From assembly GCA_029204225.1 (NCBI GenBank), contig CM055112.1, positions 29,790,703 to 29,854,702 of the forward strand: 64,000 nucleotides of DNA, in the 5' to 3' direction. The position numbers and the translations under genes are program-made. The notes beneath the pieces are model-generated. The model worked only from the letters and a program-made list of their open reading frames with translations, made no database searches and was not told the DNA's origin. Within the stretch, counting starts at the first letter, position 1. Every line of letters begins with the position of its first letter. Positions 11,575 to 24,039 of this stretch are shown here, piece after piece. The stretch comes from Diphasiastrum complanatum. Its lineage: Eukaryota; Streptophyta; Lycopodiopsida; Lycopodiales; Lycopodiaceae.

Positions 11575-12335
11575 AATTCAGATGCTCATGTATGGCATCA
11601 AATTATGGCACTTAAACATGAGATCTATTTTGTATATGCATCGTAATAGTATGGTCAAGGCTACAATAATTAATGTTGTCTCCACAAGAAGTCATACTAT
11701 CTATGAAATGTGCTTACTAGAAAAACAACCGAGGTCAAGATTTCCTAAAGGACAAGCCAAAAGGCCAAGTCTATTCTTGAATTAGTCTATAGTGATTTAT
11801 GTGGTCCTATGAGTGTGCCCTCTTTGGGGAATGCTTTATATTTCATCACCTTTATTGATGAACTCTCCAAATTCACTAGAATTATGTTCATCAAGAGCAA
11901 GTATGAGGCATTCAACGGTTTTAGAGAATTTAAACAGTTTGTTGACACTTAAACTGGTTAGAGGATCAAGACCCTTTATTCTAGGGGAGAGTACATGTTT
12001 GATGAAATGGTAGACTACTTATCTTCATGTGGTGTGCACTATCAGTTCACTGCCAACTACACACCACAACAGAATAGAGTAGCTGAAAGAAAGAATCAAA
12101 CACTTTTTGATGCAGCATGATCCATGATGTCCAATGCTTAGTTACCCAAGAGATTTTGGGTTGAAGCAACTTCTATAGCTTCCTATCTGCAAAATTATTC
12201 CAGCACAAAGACAATTGACTCCAAAACTCCGTTTGAAGCCTACTACAATCACAAACCAAGTCTGAAACACCTTTGCGTGTTTAGATGTCTCTGCTATACA
12301 CAAATACCGTCTGATCTGAGCAAAAAACTAGACTA
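11575..12335 (+). pseudogene. Integrase region of inner copia element
   Basis: A pre-integrase zinc segment remnant (LWHLNMRSILYMHRN, then CLLEKQPRSRFPKGQAKR) is followed by the catalytic core in broken frames: NALYFITFIDELSKFTRIMF, YTPQQNRVAERKNQTLFDA with the conserved Glu, then KRFWVEATSIASYLQN and HKPSLKHLCVFRC. Integrase joins the cDNA to host DNA. Stops and frameshifts rule out activity. Confidence 0.85.
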
Positions 12336-12339
12336 GTCA

Positions 12340-12930
12340 ACTACAAGAATAATTTCATTGGTTACTCAACATCACATAAAGCGTGTCGCATCTATGATGT
12401 TGAAACTGGTCAGATCTCAATCAGTGGTGACGTTGTCTTCCTTGAAGACAAGTTCTATGATTTTAAGCAGAAGCAACAAATGCAGGAGTTTGTTCCAACA
12501 ATTCCATTCATCACCGATAGGCCTGGACCTACGATTGTTCAACCAAAACCTGAAGAGATCCCTGTCATTCAACCAGGAGAGTCATTCACTCGAAACTTGC
12601 AGCTCGAAGGTATGCAAATTGCAGAAGGCTCTTTATGGGCTCAAGCAAGCTCTTAGGGCCTGATTTGAAAGAATCAATCATTTCTTGTTGCAGCACCAAT
12701 TTACTTCTTGCTCTATTGATTCAAATCTGTATCTCAAGCATAAAGGCTGAAGCTATGTCATAAAATAGCACTACATGTCGATGATTCTTTAATCATCAAA
12801 AATTTAAATCAGCTATTAGTTGAAACAAAATCTTCACTTTTGCAAGAATTTGAAATGACTGATTTAGGCCCTATTCATTACCTACTTGGTATGGAGATCA
12901 CGCAAGCAGAAGGATCACTATCTAACCAAT
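12340..12930 (+). pseudogene. Reverse transcriptase of inner copia element, N-terminal half missing
   Basis: The integrase C-terminal linker (about 12340-12600) jumps straight to [18 protein letters not shown] and then, after frame changes, ALHVDDSLIIKNLNQ with the VDD catalytic pair. LLQEFEMTDLGPIHYLLGME follows, the thumb-side copia RT motif. The upstream RT fingers (KARLVAKG, DVKTAFLHG type) are absent, so roughly 300-400 bp have been lost. Confidence 0.8.
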
Positions 12931-13189
12931 GTGCTTGACAGATATGGCATGGAGGACTATAAGCCAATAGATTCACCCATAGATCCAGGATCCAAACTAT
13001 CACAAGACATGTGCCCCAGAACCAAAGCAGAGAACCAAAGCAGAACAAACAGAAATGTGCAGATATCTTTATCAATCGATAATCGGATCAATAATGTATT
13101 GTATGATCTGCACTTGATCTGATCTTGCATATACGGTAAGCACACTATCACAATACATGTCCAATATAGGCCTACAACATTGGAAGGCT

Positions 13190-13750
13190 CTTTAAAAAGT
13201 ATTGAAGAACATTCAGGCTATGAAGCACTATGCTTTGTGTTATAATGGAAACAAAAAAGCTGCACTCACATTAGTCACCTATTCAAATTCAGACTGGGAC
13301 AAATACGTTGATACCAGAAAGTCCACATCTGGTTACATTTGTTTCCTTGCAGGAGTACCCATCTCATGGAACAACAGAAAGCAGAAATGCATTTCTCTGT
13401 CCTCTACAAAATTCGAGTATGTTGCAACTACATCAACAGTGAAGGAGATTATTTGGCTCAGAAGGTTACTATAGAATTTGCAATTTTCGCAGATCAATCC
13501 GACTATACTCCAATGTGACAATCAGAGCTACATAGCTCTATCTCTGAACCCATGAACTCATTCTAGAACTAAACACATAGAAGTTCAGTTTCATTTTCTT
13601 AGAGAGAAAGTTCAGAATAAAGAAGTTGTACTAAGCTACTATCATACAGACAGTAAGTTGGCTGACATTCTGATAAAGCCCTTGTCAAGAGATAAACATG
13701 TTACTTTGACAAGTATGTTAAATCTCAATTTAGATTCAGTTTCATAGTAG
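13190..13750 (+). pseudogene. RNase H and end of pol, inner copia element
   Basis: HYALCYNGNKKAALTLVTYS leads into NSDWDKYVDTRKSTSGYICF and SWNNRKQKCISLSSTKFEYV, the copia RNase H core with its first Asp and the Glu of the E-Y/A motif. HTDSKLADILIKPLSRDKHV closes the polyprotein near 13700. A stop after WLRRLL (around 13472) breaks the frame. Confidence 0.85.
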
Positions 13751-14302
13751 TAAGCTTATGTCATGTGCCAAATCTAAGCAAATAGCAATCACAATGGAAG
13801 TAAAGCTAAGAGCAAGAAAAGTACAAAGCATTCAAGATAGCATATCCATAGAAAGCTAGAAACACAAGGATCTCCATAGAATCACAATAGAAATGAAATA
13901 AAGAGTACAAAGCAAATGTAAATGAGCATGGATTCATGTAGATAAGGCACATGAGACCTAGGAAAGGAAATCTCCATAGCTCATACTCACAAGGAGGAAG
14001 CTAGAAGCTCTCATTTGCAAATGAGCCAAAAGATTCAAAAAATGATGTCTCTTGCCTAGTTATAGGCAATGTCCTTACTTAGCTTAACTTAACTATCTTG
14101 AGAGATAGTTAGCCCTTGTTAAGTATTATTTAAAATACATTGGGCCCTTGTTGGCCTATTATCCTTATTAATTACTTTGGAGGGCCTAAAGAGGGGACCG
14201 CCTTGTTCTTAAGGCTAATAACTCCTTTAAGGCCTACAAAGCTTACAATGGATATTCTGATGTATTGATAAGCACTAATGTACTAGTAGTACATGACAGC
14301 CT
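13751..14302 (+). other. Non-coding stretch between RNase H and the polypurine tract
   Basis: About 550 bp without coding similarity, longer than usual for copia. It may be an untranslated 3' region or a separate small insertion. It ends with the near-palindrome GTACTAGTAGTAC just before the G run. Confidence 0.4.
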
Positions 14303-14328
14303 GGGGGGGGGGGGGGGGGGGGGGGGGG
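14303..14328 (+). promoter_or_regulatory. 26-nt poly-G tract at the polypurine-tract position
   Basis: An uninterrupted run of 26 G ends three bases before the LTR start TGTTGGAG at 14332. Retroelements prime plus-strand DNA from a purine tract exactly here, so this is most simply an expanded polypurine tract. Confidence 0.65.
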
Positions 14329-14331
14329 TGT

Positions 14332-15142
14332 TGTTGGAGTTAATCTTACTCCTACTCACTCTAACTACCCTCCAATTCACTCAAAAAAATCACTCTCTTA
14401 CAACAGTCTACAAAAATCAGCTGTTTCTCGCACAGTCTGTAGTTTTACACGCAAACTTCAACAGGTGAAGAATGCGACAAAGTGTTCTACTCAACATTTC
14501 AAGCACCCAAGATTTTTTCTAAGGAATGCAAAATACTGCAGATATGAACGTATAGTACCCATCTACGTCTTCACGCTCCATTGAATAAACAGTCTATTGA
14601 TCAACTACAGAACTGTTAATGATCTTGTAATTGTAAAATTAGAATAACACAAGATCATAAAATAACTATATAAGAAAAAGAGCATTTAGAGACAAACATA
14701 CCGTAGACATGAGATAACAGTTTCAATCAGAGAGATCGCAAGATCAGAAAACTTGTAACTTAGTATCTGTCTCCTCAGATTTAGAGATTATAGAGAGAGT
14801 AGGAGTATTTTTAATTATAGCAATTGTTTGTTTCTATATGTAGGATCATGCGCTCAGCTCAACTGTCTTGTGATATGATCGTTGTTACTACAACAATTAT
14901 TATACAGATTCGCTACTTCTATCATATTGCATTCATGTACTTGTCACTCTTCTCTCTCCACTGTCACAAATATCAGTAATGAAGAATCACATGGCTATCA
15001 TAGATGCCTAACCTATTCACAATTCTTTACGGTTGTCTACGACGCCTACATTGATATTCATTATCAACACAAATCTAAATAACACTATTCTTCACTTCTC
15101 TAGCAATTAGAGTGGTATCAAAGCCGATCAATTTTCCCAACA
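14332..15142 (+). repeat. 3' LTR of inner copia element
   Basis: It aligns with 9709-10617 from TGTTGGAGTT to TTTTCCCAACA, with many substitutions, pointing to an old insertion. It is preceded by the poly-G tract and followed by TTTT, repeated before the 5' LTR. Length is 811 bp. Confidence 0.85.
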
Positions 15143-15150
15143 TTTTCAAC

Positions 15151-15324
15151 TATTACTTTTGACTTTCCATAGCTTTTTAACCGTAGTTGAAAAGTATGTC
15201 ATCTAAAATATCATTAGAAAGTGCTCACTGAAGTGCTTTCTATCACACCAAACTCTTTCGAAATCAAACTTACCACTAAAAAGTTATGTTGTTTTAAATG
15301 TGGACTCAAAAAGCTATGTTACAT
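15151..15324 (+). repeat. Dispersed repeat, homologous to 55279-55446 on the other strand
   Basis: From TATTACTTTTGACTT to CTCAAAAAGCTATGTTACA this segment matches the reverse complement of 55279-55446 nearly end to end, including the blocks GTAGTTGAAAAGTATGTCAT and ATATCATT(A/G)GAAAG. It lies directly after the inner copia LTR. Non-coding; family unknown. Confidence 0.75.
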
Positions 15325-17460
15325 AGGAGACACTATGTCAAGAAACATTGGGCCACATGTACAAAAAAGTGAAAGAAAAAGACAAAAGAAATCTTGACAC
15401 AAGGCCCTTTAACATTGGGACCTTCTCTAATGTGAAGACAAATCCAACCCAAATCTATTTATGGCCAAATCATACCATGATTTAGATTCTAAATGTTGGT
15501 ATCTTGTTGACTTTGGTGCGACAGAACATATGACATCTTGACGAGACTGGTTCAAGCATTTTTCTTCAACCCATCATAACAATATTATTCATCTTGGAGA
15601 CTTTAGCACTCTTAAGATCAAAGGAAAAGAAATAGTCACTATCAGATTCGATGATGTTTCATCTCGACATATTGACAATTTTTTATATGTTCTGACTCTG
15701 AGAAGGAACTTACTATCTATTATTCAAATTGCTGATCAAGGCCATACTATCATATTCGATGTCAATCAATGCCTTATTTGAGATAGCAACTCGAATGTTT
15801 TGGTCAAAGGTTATAGAGATGGTCATCTTTATATAGTGAGATATATATATTATATGTTTTGCAACAATCTTGTCAAAGGCTTAGACATCAACAAGTCATC
15901 GCCTAAACAGACTTGTGAGACTTGTATTATTGGCAAGCATGCAAGGTCAAGATTTTCCAAAGGCCAAGCTCATAGAGTTAAGACATTCTGAATCTGATTC
16001 ATTGTGACCTCTGTGGCCAGATGCAAACCCCATCATGTGCAGGATTGATGTATTTCATTACATTTATTGATGATTTTTCTTGATGAACAACTATCAAAAG
16101 CATGTCTATGTTTTCAACAATACAAACATCTATCTCAAACTCCGACATGAAGGAAAATTAAAGCCCTATGCATAGATGGAGAGGGAGAGTTCTATGTGAA
16201 TTTGGGATTCAGAGACAATATATTTCGACCTATAGTCCTCACCAAAGTAGAATACCCAAACAAAAGAATCAGACTCTTGTTGAGACAACAAGATCCATAT
16301 TATTTGCTGCTAATCTTTTGAATAAGTTCTGGGCAGATGCAATTGCAATAGCTTGTTACATTCAAAATCATTGTAGTATCAAGGCCATTAACATCAAATC
16401 CCTAAGGAGGTTCTGTCAGGTACAAAACCATCCATAGATCATCTTAGAGTATTTGAATGTGTCTGCTATGCCCAAATTTCATCTGAACTAAGGAAGAAAT
16501 TTGACCAAACTAGTACCAAGGCAATATTCCTTGGATATTCATAAGATAATAAGGCCTACAAGAGTCTACGATCTAAAATCTGGCAAGACAATTATTAGCA
16601 AAGATATAGTCTTCCTAGATGACAAATTTCATGATTTCAAAATGAAGAAACATGAATTTTTTTTTGGTTCAAGTAATGAACTATCGACTGCCAATATCAA
16701 AGAAAACTCTGTCTCAACTCCTTCCACTTCATGTCTTGCACTTTGTCATTCTTCTTCTGATTCAAATCACCATGAACAATAGAATTTTTGAAGATCATCT
16801 CAAATGACACATCCACCAATAAGGTATACTTCTCAAGCTTTCTAGGTAGCAATAGAAGATCCACTTACTATTCAAGATGCATTATTGAATGTAGAATCTG
16901 ATATGTGGAAGACAACAATGGATAGTGAATATAATTCACTAATCAATAACTCAATTAAAACTCTTGTTGAACCACTAGCCAAAAGGAAGATCATCGATTG
17001 CAAATGGCTCTTCAAGAGAAAGTACAACTTCGATGGCTCGATATTGAAATGGAAGGCAAGACTCATAAACAAAGGCTACTCACACATACCAAGAATTAAT
17101 TATGCAGAGACCTTCAGTCATGTTGCAAAACAAGCATCTATTCGAACCTTGTTGGCAATTGCAACAATAGAAGACCTAGAAGTACATCAGATGGATGTAC
17201 AAACTACATTTCTGAATGGTTCCATCCACGAAGATATTTACATGTGACAACCATAATGTTACATTGTCAAAGGTCTAAAATATTGATTCTGTAAGATTCA
17301 TAAAGCTCTTTATGGGCTTAAGCGATAGAGCCTGGTCGGAACGAATCAACTATTATCTTTTGCAAATTAACTTTTTTTTTGAATGTTGCTAGCTTGAATG
17401 TCTATATCAAATATAATGGTCCAAGTTACATAATTATTGCACTTTAGTCAAATCACTTGT
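15290..17460 (+). pseudogene. Copia pol (zinc knuckle, protease, integrase, partial RT), probably the outer element
   Basis: In order: a zinc-knuckle remnant (CFKCG, then a frameshifted HYVKKHWATC); protease CWYLVDFGATEHMTS with Phe in place of Ser in DSGA (about 15510); pre-integrase TCETCIIGKHARSRFSKGQA (15910); integrase SPHQSRIPKQKNQTLVETTR and LNKFWADAIAIACYIQN (16230-16380); a linker; then RT IDCKWLFKRKYNFDGSILKW and EVHQMDVQTTFLNGSIHEDI (16990-17240). After a degenerate KALYGLK-like segment it fades at about 17460, without a catalytic YVDD or RNase H. Its position after the inner element suits the second half of the outer copia, but it could also be a third element. Confidence 0.75.
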
Positions 17461-18560
17461 AGTAGGCTGATTTTTTAATCTACTTACTGGAATTTGGAGA
17501 CAAAGATTGCACATGGTAGTAGAAGTAGCATTCAATTAGAATTTGTATCAAGTTTCTAGCTTTTGCATGTAGCTTTTGATTTATTCAATAGTATGTTCTT
17601 TTGATAAAATCATAAAAGTTGGATAGTATCTCTTGTGATAAAGGATCTAATCTTTTCAAGAGTGTGTTTCAAGTTTTTTTGATTTCAAAAAGTCATTATA
17701 TTGTAGTTTGCAAATGCTTGACAAGGGTCTTAAGGTGGAGTTTGTTGGCGATTCTTTCTTGATTTAAAGGAATGGAACCTTGATTGCTATGGGCAAGAGA
17801 CAATGTGAGCTCTACAAACTTGATGGATGTGTTGTTTCTAACCATGGTGGTTGAAGACAAAGAGCACAATAACATATTGCATGGATTTTGACGTGGGCGT
17901 CCGATGGATTTTCGAAAATTTTATAATCCGTCAACGCGTCGGAATCTGACATCCAAGCAAAAATTCCAAAACTAGAGATCCAATGATCGAGAAATTGTGG
18001 TGGCAGCCAATTTTTAAAGTGGACGGCGGAATCCGATAGGCTGACGTGGATATGAATATTTAAAAAAAAAATTTACGTGTCATCCGACGGACGTCAAATT
18101 TTGACGTCCACGCTAGTAATCCAAATGCGGTTTACGACCTCTGACCTTTGGCATCCGGGCTCTGATTGACACGGGTGTCAGATTCCGACGTGTTTAAGAT
18201 TCTGCCGTCTGTGAATTTTTGGAAATTTTGTGCGAATCCGCATCTTTCCTCTCACTTTTTTTTGTGTAGGTTGAAGCAATTGAAGGCGAGCTTGGAGTGT
18301 TTCTTGCGTTTGAAGCTTGGATCTTGAAGATCATTTGATGCTTAGAGGTTGGTGCTTGAAGATTTTGAAAGCTTTTGGAGTTTATGTTTTGTTTTTTAAG
18401 ATAAAGTTTGTTTTGTTTGTTTTTGTGAAAGAAAGTGAAGAGGAGAAAGATAACTGAGGAGGGGAAAGATAAGTGTTTGAATAGATAGTGGTAAGTGTTT
18501 GAATAGATAGTGTTAAGTGTTTGAATAGATAAGTGTAAACTAAATGAAGATAGTGTTTGA
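17461..18560. other. Spacer with short tandem repeats
   Basis: No gene recognised. A GGTGGAGTTTGTTGGCG string at about 17734-17755 resembles a polypurine tract plus LTR start, but no partner LTR was found. 17880-18240 is GC-richer with repeated TCCGACG/GACGTC words. Three copies of a 22-bp unit beginning GTTTGAATAGATAGTG lie at 18474-18540. Confidence 0.5.
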
Positions 18561-18569
18561 TGATATGGT

Positions 18570-19780
<1,211 letters not shown>

Positions 19781-19784
19781 TTTC

Positions 19785-20560
19785 ATGTTAATCAATGGTA
19801 TAATTAGTGATAAATATCCTAAATTTGCAAGGAACTTTTGGTCAACAATATTTCATAAACTTGAGACCTCTCTTAATTCTAGTTCTAGTGACAATCCTGA
19901 ATCAAATGGATAGACGGAAAGAACTAATCAAAATATAAAGGACATGTTGAAAACATATGTGTCTCATAAGCAATCTTATTGGGAGGATTGCATTCCTTTA
20001 ATAGAGTTTGCTTACAATAGTAGAAAACATTCTACTACAAATTATAGTACATTTATCCTGATGTATGATTTTCAACCTAAATCTTTGGCTAATGTAGAGA
20101 CTAAATTTTTTAAGATCCATAAAGCTGTTACTTTCCTACATGATATGCAAGAGATGTTGCAATTAGCACTTGAAAGTATTTTTAGTACTATAGATAGAGC
20201 TAAGGAGTATGCTGATCTTAAGAAATCTCCCAAAAAATTTAAATTAATGATTGGATGTATCTTAGAACTCCAAAATATTATAGGAGTAAGCATACTAAAA
20301 AGCATTACAAGTTGTTTACCATATAATGTGGACCATTTCATATTTTTTAAAAAAAATTGGATCTTTAGATTATAAGCTTGATCTTCAAGACAGTCTACTG
20401 CTCATCCAATATTTTATATAAGCCATTAAGTTTACGTGAAGGTATATAATTGGATTTGATGAGGATCTTATTGGAGAATTTATCCCTTTGGATCCAAAAA
20501 ACAAACTCAAAACTAGAGATAAACAATTGAAATATGATTCTATCTCTGAGTGCTTGATTC
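19785..20560 (+). pseudogene. Ty3/gypsy integrase C-terminal part and chromodomain fragment
   Basis: GIISDKYPKFARNFWSTIF carries the second catalytic Asp. SSDNPESNG-stop-TERTNQ carries the catalytic Glu with an in-frame TAG at about 19912. WEDCIPLIEFAYNSRKHSTT and FILMYDFQPKSL are classic gypsy integrase motifs. After frame shifts, LDPKNKLKTRDKQLKYDSIS at 20487-20550 matches the start of an integrase-linked chromodomain. The fragment stops near 20560. It belongs to the same family as 33590-34660. Confidence 0.8.
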
Positions 20561-20839
20561 CGACATAGTCTAGGTCGTCTGAAATGACATTCACATCCCC
20601 TCGCACTAGAACGACTCTCTTGTTGAAAGTTGGCCATTATACCACAATCATATGTACGTCGTGGCCTGTTGTCAACTCTCTCAACACGATAATGATTTCC
20701 ATATGCCCACATGCCAGTGTATAATTTATACTAAAACACCAAAAAAAAAAACAAATTTGTGTGCCTGTTGCAATGGTGCACCCTCCTGAGACACTTTTAT
20801 TGTCGCCCTTGAGTGATGCCCAACTTGCATCGCTGTAGG
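20561..20839. other. Unassigned segment between gypsy and copia fragments
   Basis: No resemblance to the copia LTR at 22969-23479 was seen, so the expected 3' LTR of the minus-strand copia is missing or too diverged. Short minus-strand frames exist but carry no recognised motif. Confidence 0.4.
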
Positions 20840-21715
20840 AGTGCCTCTGAAATCCGATATCACAAGAGCAACATAGCCCATAATCCTTTGTCTTCTAAAG
20901 GTACTATAAGATTTGCTTCGCGACCTTCCAGTGTGCTAAGCTTGGATTCGTGCTGAATTGACTCATTCTGAACACAACATAAGCTATGTCGCGGGTCTTC
21001 GGACTATCTTCATTCTCATCAAAATTGTTCCTACAAGCATTGGGGTGTTTTCCCCTTTGCAATTTGTCATTTCGAAATCATCTAGGATCTTCTGGATGTA
21101 CCTAGACTGATGAAGGTATAGCTTTCCTTCGTCATTTTTGCGGTCGATTTGCAAGCCTAGATAACATCTGGCTTCTCCTAGGTTTGTTATCTCAAAATGT
21201 TTGGAGATCTCACTCTTCACTTCGACATAGTATCAGTGTGTCGTCCATGTACACAACAACAGTGATGATCTCTCCATCTGTGATCCTTGCATAAACATTG
21301 GAATCGGACATCAGTGGCTCGAATCTCAAGAATCTCAAGACATGATCTTTCTTCTTGTACCATTGTCGCACGGATTGCTTCAGACCATAGATACTTCTGT
21401 GCATTTGCATGCATAGGTAGGAAGTGATTCGCAGACATAACTTGGAGGTTGGTCCATGTAGACTCTCTTCGTCTAACTCACCATGAAAGAATGCTCTCTT
21501 CTCATCGACTATGTAGATCTTGAAGTCATAGGCAACTGCATATGCAAATCGTAGATGTAAGGACACATGCTTTACGACTAGAGATAAGGTCTCAGTATAG
21601 TCGATGCCATACTTCTAAGAAAATCCCTTCGCTACAAGTCTGACCTTTTATCTCGAAACATCTCCATTTGGTCCATACTTGAGCTTGTAAACCCATTTGC
21701 ATTGCACTGTCTTTC
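20840..21715 (-). pseudogene. Copia reverse transcriptase and partial RNase H
   Basis: Minus-strand reading order: FAYAVAYDFKIYIVDEKRAF with FHGELDEESLH (RT fingers; Val for the usual Met-Asp in MDVK, so altered), YGLKQSVRQWYKKKDHVLRF, VVVYMDDTLILCRS (YMDD catalytic motif), then SEISKHFEITNLGEARCYLG, and the RNase H start NPSLAHWKVAKQILRYL near 20930. Two overlapping frames at 21210-21220 show a frameshift, and further ones affect RNase H, which is cut off at about 20840. Confidence 0.85.
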
Positions 21716-22930
21716 ACTTGTCTGGCACTGGTTGTAGTGCCCATACCTCATTCTTCTTCATGGATTCGATTTTCTCATTCATGGCTTGGATCCATTTGTC
21801 CTTATCTGGACTGTCGATGGCTTCCTCGAAAGTCCGTGATTCGTCATTGAATCCACAAAACTCTTCGGATGTTGAAGCTGACTTGCTTGGCACAAATCTT
21901 GCTGGCACTCTTCGTTCTCTAATTGATTTCCTAAGAGATTGTTCAGGTACTGCAATGCTCTTGTCTTTGTTTCTCCAGCTAGGTCCGAAACCAACAGGAG
22001 TTCTAGCAGCAGGTAAGCTTGCGGTCCTTTCCTTCTCTGATTCGTCGCTCAGCTGATGTGGGACTGGAATATCTTCGTCTGAGTGTTCAGGTTTTGCTCC
22101 CTCCGTCATGGTTGGTAGGTCGTAGTAATGCTTTCCTAGGACTTCATAAATGGCAAAATCATTGTCGACCATTATTCTAGTCTCATCGAACTTGACGTCT
22201 CTGACAGTCTTCACTAGATTCATTTCTGACATGTAGATCCTATAGTATGACGAATGATTGTCATACCCGATGAGATATCCTAATTCGACTTTCTCATCAA
22301 GCTTCTTTCAAAGCTTATTAGGAATATGTGCATAAGCTGCACAACCAAAAATCCGAACATGTATTAGATTGGGCTTTCTACCCCACCATAGTTCATGTGG
22401 TGTCATGTGAGGAACACCTGATTTGCCTATCTTGTTCTGGATGTAGGCGGTTGTAGCTACTGCTTCAGCCCATAGCACTTTTGGTGCCTTCGAATAGGCC
22501 ATCATGCACCTTATCGCTTCCATGAGTGTCCCGTTCTTTCTCTCAGCAACACCGTTGTGTTGTGGTGTATAGGATGCATTCCTTCTATGAAGGATTCCTC
22601 AATCATTGCAGAAGTTAGTGAAGCGGTATTCTCCACCACGATCAGTCCTGATCTGTCTCACCCTGCTTCTTGTGCATCTTTCTGTCTAGTTCACATATTC
22701 TATGAACTTGTCAAGTGCTTCCGATTTGTTGTGAATGAAGTAGACTCTAGCAAACTTATTGTAATCATCAATGAAGGTGATGTAATACTTTGAGCCTCCT
22801 ACTAAGGTCACATTAAAAGGTTCACAAATGTCCAGATGTACTAGCTCCAGGATCTTTGTTGTTTTGTAGGAGTCTCTGATGAAAGGAGTTTGGGATATCC
22901 TCCTGGATCTGATAGCTCTTAAGCTATATC
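21716..22930 (-). pseudogene. Copia integrase and linker
   Basis: Integrase starts at about 22900 with LELVHLDICEPF and KYYITFIDDYNKFA; IRTDRGGEYRF and TPQHNGVAERKNGTLMEAIR hold the second Asp and the Glu. APKVLWAEAVATTAYIQNKI and HVRIFGCAAYAHIPNKL follow. The linker (22232-21714) contains SEKERTASLPAA and SIRERRVPARF before the RT start FEEAIDSPDKDKWIQAM. Two stops and a frame change interrupt the core. Confidence 0.88.
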
Positions 22931-22952
22931 AGCTCTTTGATAGAAGAGAGCA

Positions 22953-22964
22953 GCTCTGATACCA
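22953..22964 (-). promoter_or_regulatory. Primer-binding site, exact initiator-Met-tRNA match
   Basis: The minus strand reads TGGTATCAGAGC, the canonical copia site, four bases from the LTR terminus. Confidence 0.9.
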
Positions 22965-22968
22965 CTAT

Positions 22969-23479
22969 TGGAAAATGAAGCCCTGATGGACTTCGATTCT
23001 GTTTGCTGGACTACTGCCTTGGCAGAATAGATCTACAATCCTCCAAAGCATAGATAGACACTATTGACCTGTTTAGAATTCATTTATACATTCAACAAGA
23101 TGCGGAATAAGAATAAACAACTGCTAACAAACATACAACTATCAAACAATAAGACATTCAATAATATTCAAGATAAGAAAATCATCTGCATAACATCTAC
23201 TATATTAGTAATGAGTTTCTTAAGCGCTGTTGTGACAAACCCACACAGTGCATCAGCGTGGGAGAAATCTTTGTCTCTCATGAACAATATAAAGTTTTCT
23301 CGCTTAGTAGTAGACTCCTGGATATCGGCTAGCAATACTATGCTTAGTTCACATTGGTATACAACCAAATTGATGCTCAATAGATCATATTGTTCTCAAT
23401 CTGTTTATATCAATGAGAGAGGATAAAGGTTTAGGCTAAGCTGAAATTACAAGAACGGCTAATTAGGCACGTCCCAACA
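22969..23479 (-). repeat. 5' LTR of the minus-strand copia element
   Basis: The plus strand runs from TGGAAAATGAAG to CGTCCCAACA; the minus strand therefore starts TGTTGGGACG. Length is 511 bp. It is related to the LTR near 1184-1745. Confidence 0.7.
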
Positions 23480-24030
23480 GTATTCAGGTTGATGTCGTCA
23501 TCATCTGTGGAGGTGGTACTTCTCCTTGTACTTTCTTTGATCTCCTCTGTACTTTGGAGCGCAAAGATCCACAGCCTTTCGGTCTTGGTGTCTTTGCCAT
23601 TGAGCTTCTTTGAGTCCATGAACATTTGATCGTCATCTTCGGGTCTTCAACCCTCAAAGCTCTGATCTTTGTGTTTGGGCCCTTGCGTTTCTATAGACGT
23701 GAGCTCGAAAGCTAGCAAAGCTTTGTGGCTTGAAACATATTGTTTCTTCAATTTCCTCCATAATAAAAAACCCTACTATTATTGTGACTAGATTCAATGT
23801 CTCTACTACTAAAATTGAATCTACCATAAATTTGTGTTCGACACTTTTCCATACTTTCCAAAAGTGTTTATTCAAATTCTTTTAGACTAATATAACTTTG
23901 AAAAGTCAAACTCTAAGTCTAATATGAAATTGGCCTCAATTGCCAAATAAACAAATATAACAAATTTGACTAAACTAGTTGAAATCGTTCAGAATAGGTG
24001 TACCCAATTTGAATGACAAAGAAGAGTCCA
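23480..24030. other. Spacer between two copia elements
   Basis: Small minus-strand frames (for example 23431-23625, with LNGKDTKTERLWIFALQ) carry no recognisable domain. AT-rich towards the right. Confidence 0.4.
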
Positions 24031-24039
24031 TTTGCAAGG

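Larger units (their letters stand above)
9709..15142 (+). mobile_element. Inner Ty1/copia element with two LTRs, degraded and internally deleted
   Basis: Complete in outline: LTR 9709-10617, primer-binding site 10621-10632, Gag, integrase, RT and RNase H remnants, poly-G polypurine tract, LTR 14332-15142. A TTTT direct repeat flanks it (9705-9708 and 15143-15146) and is compatible with a short target-site duplication. The zinc knuckle/protease and the first half of RT are missing. It is inserted in the Gag-protease region of the outer element, giving a nested structure. Confidence 0.75.
20840..23479 (-). mobile_element. Ty1/copia element lacking gag, protease and 3' LTR
   Basis: On the minus strand: LTR 23479-22969, primer-binding site 22964-22953, then integrase almost immediately, then RT and RNase H down to about 20840. 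The Gag-protease-pre-integrase part (about 1.5-2 kb in intact copia) is deleted between the primer site and the integrase core. It cannot be autonomous. Confidence 0.8.
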
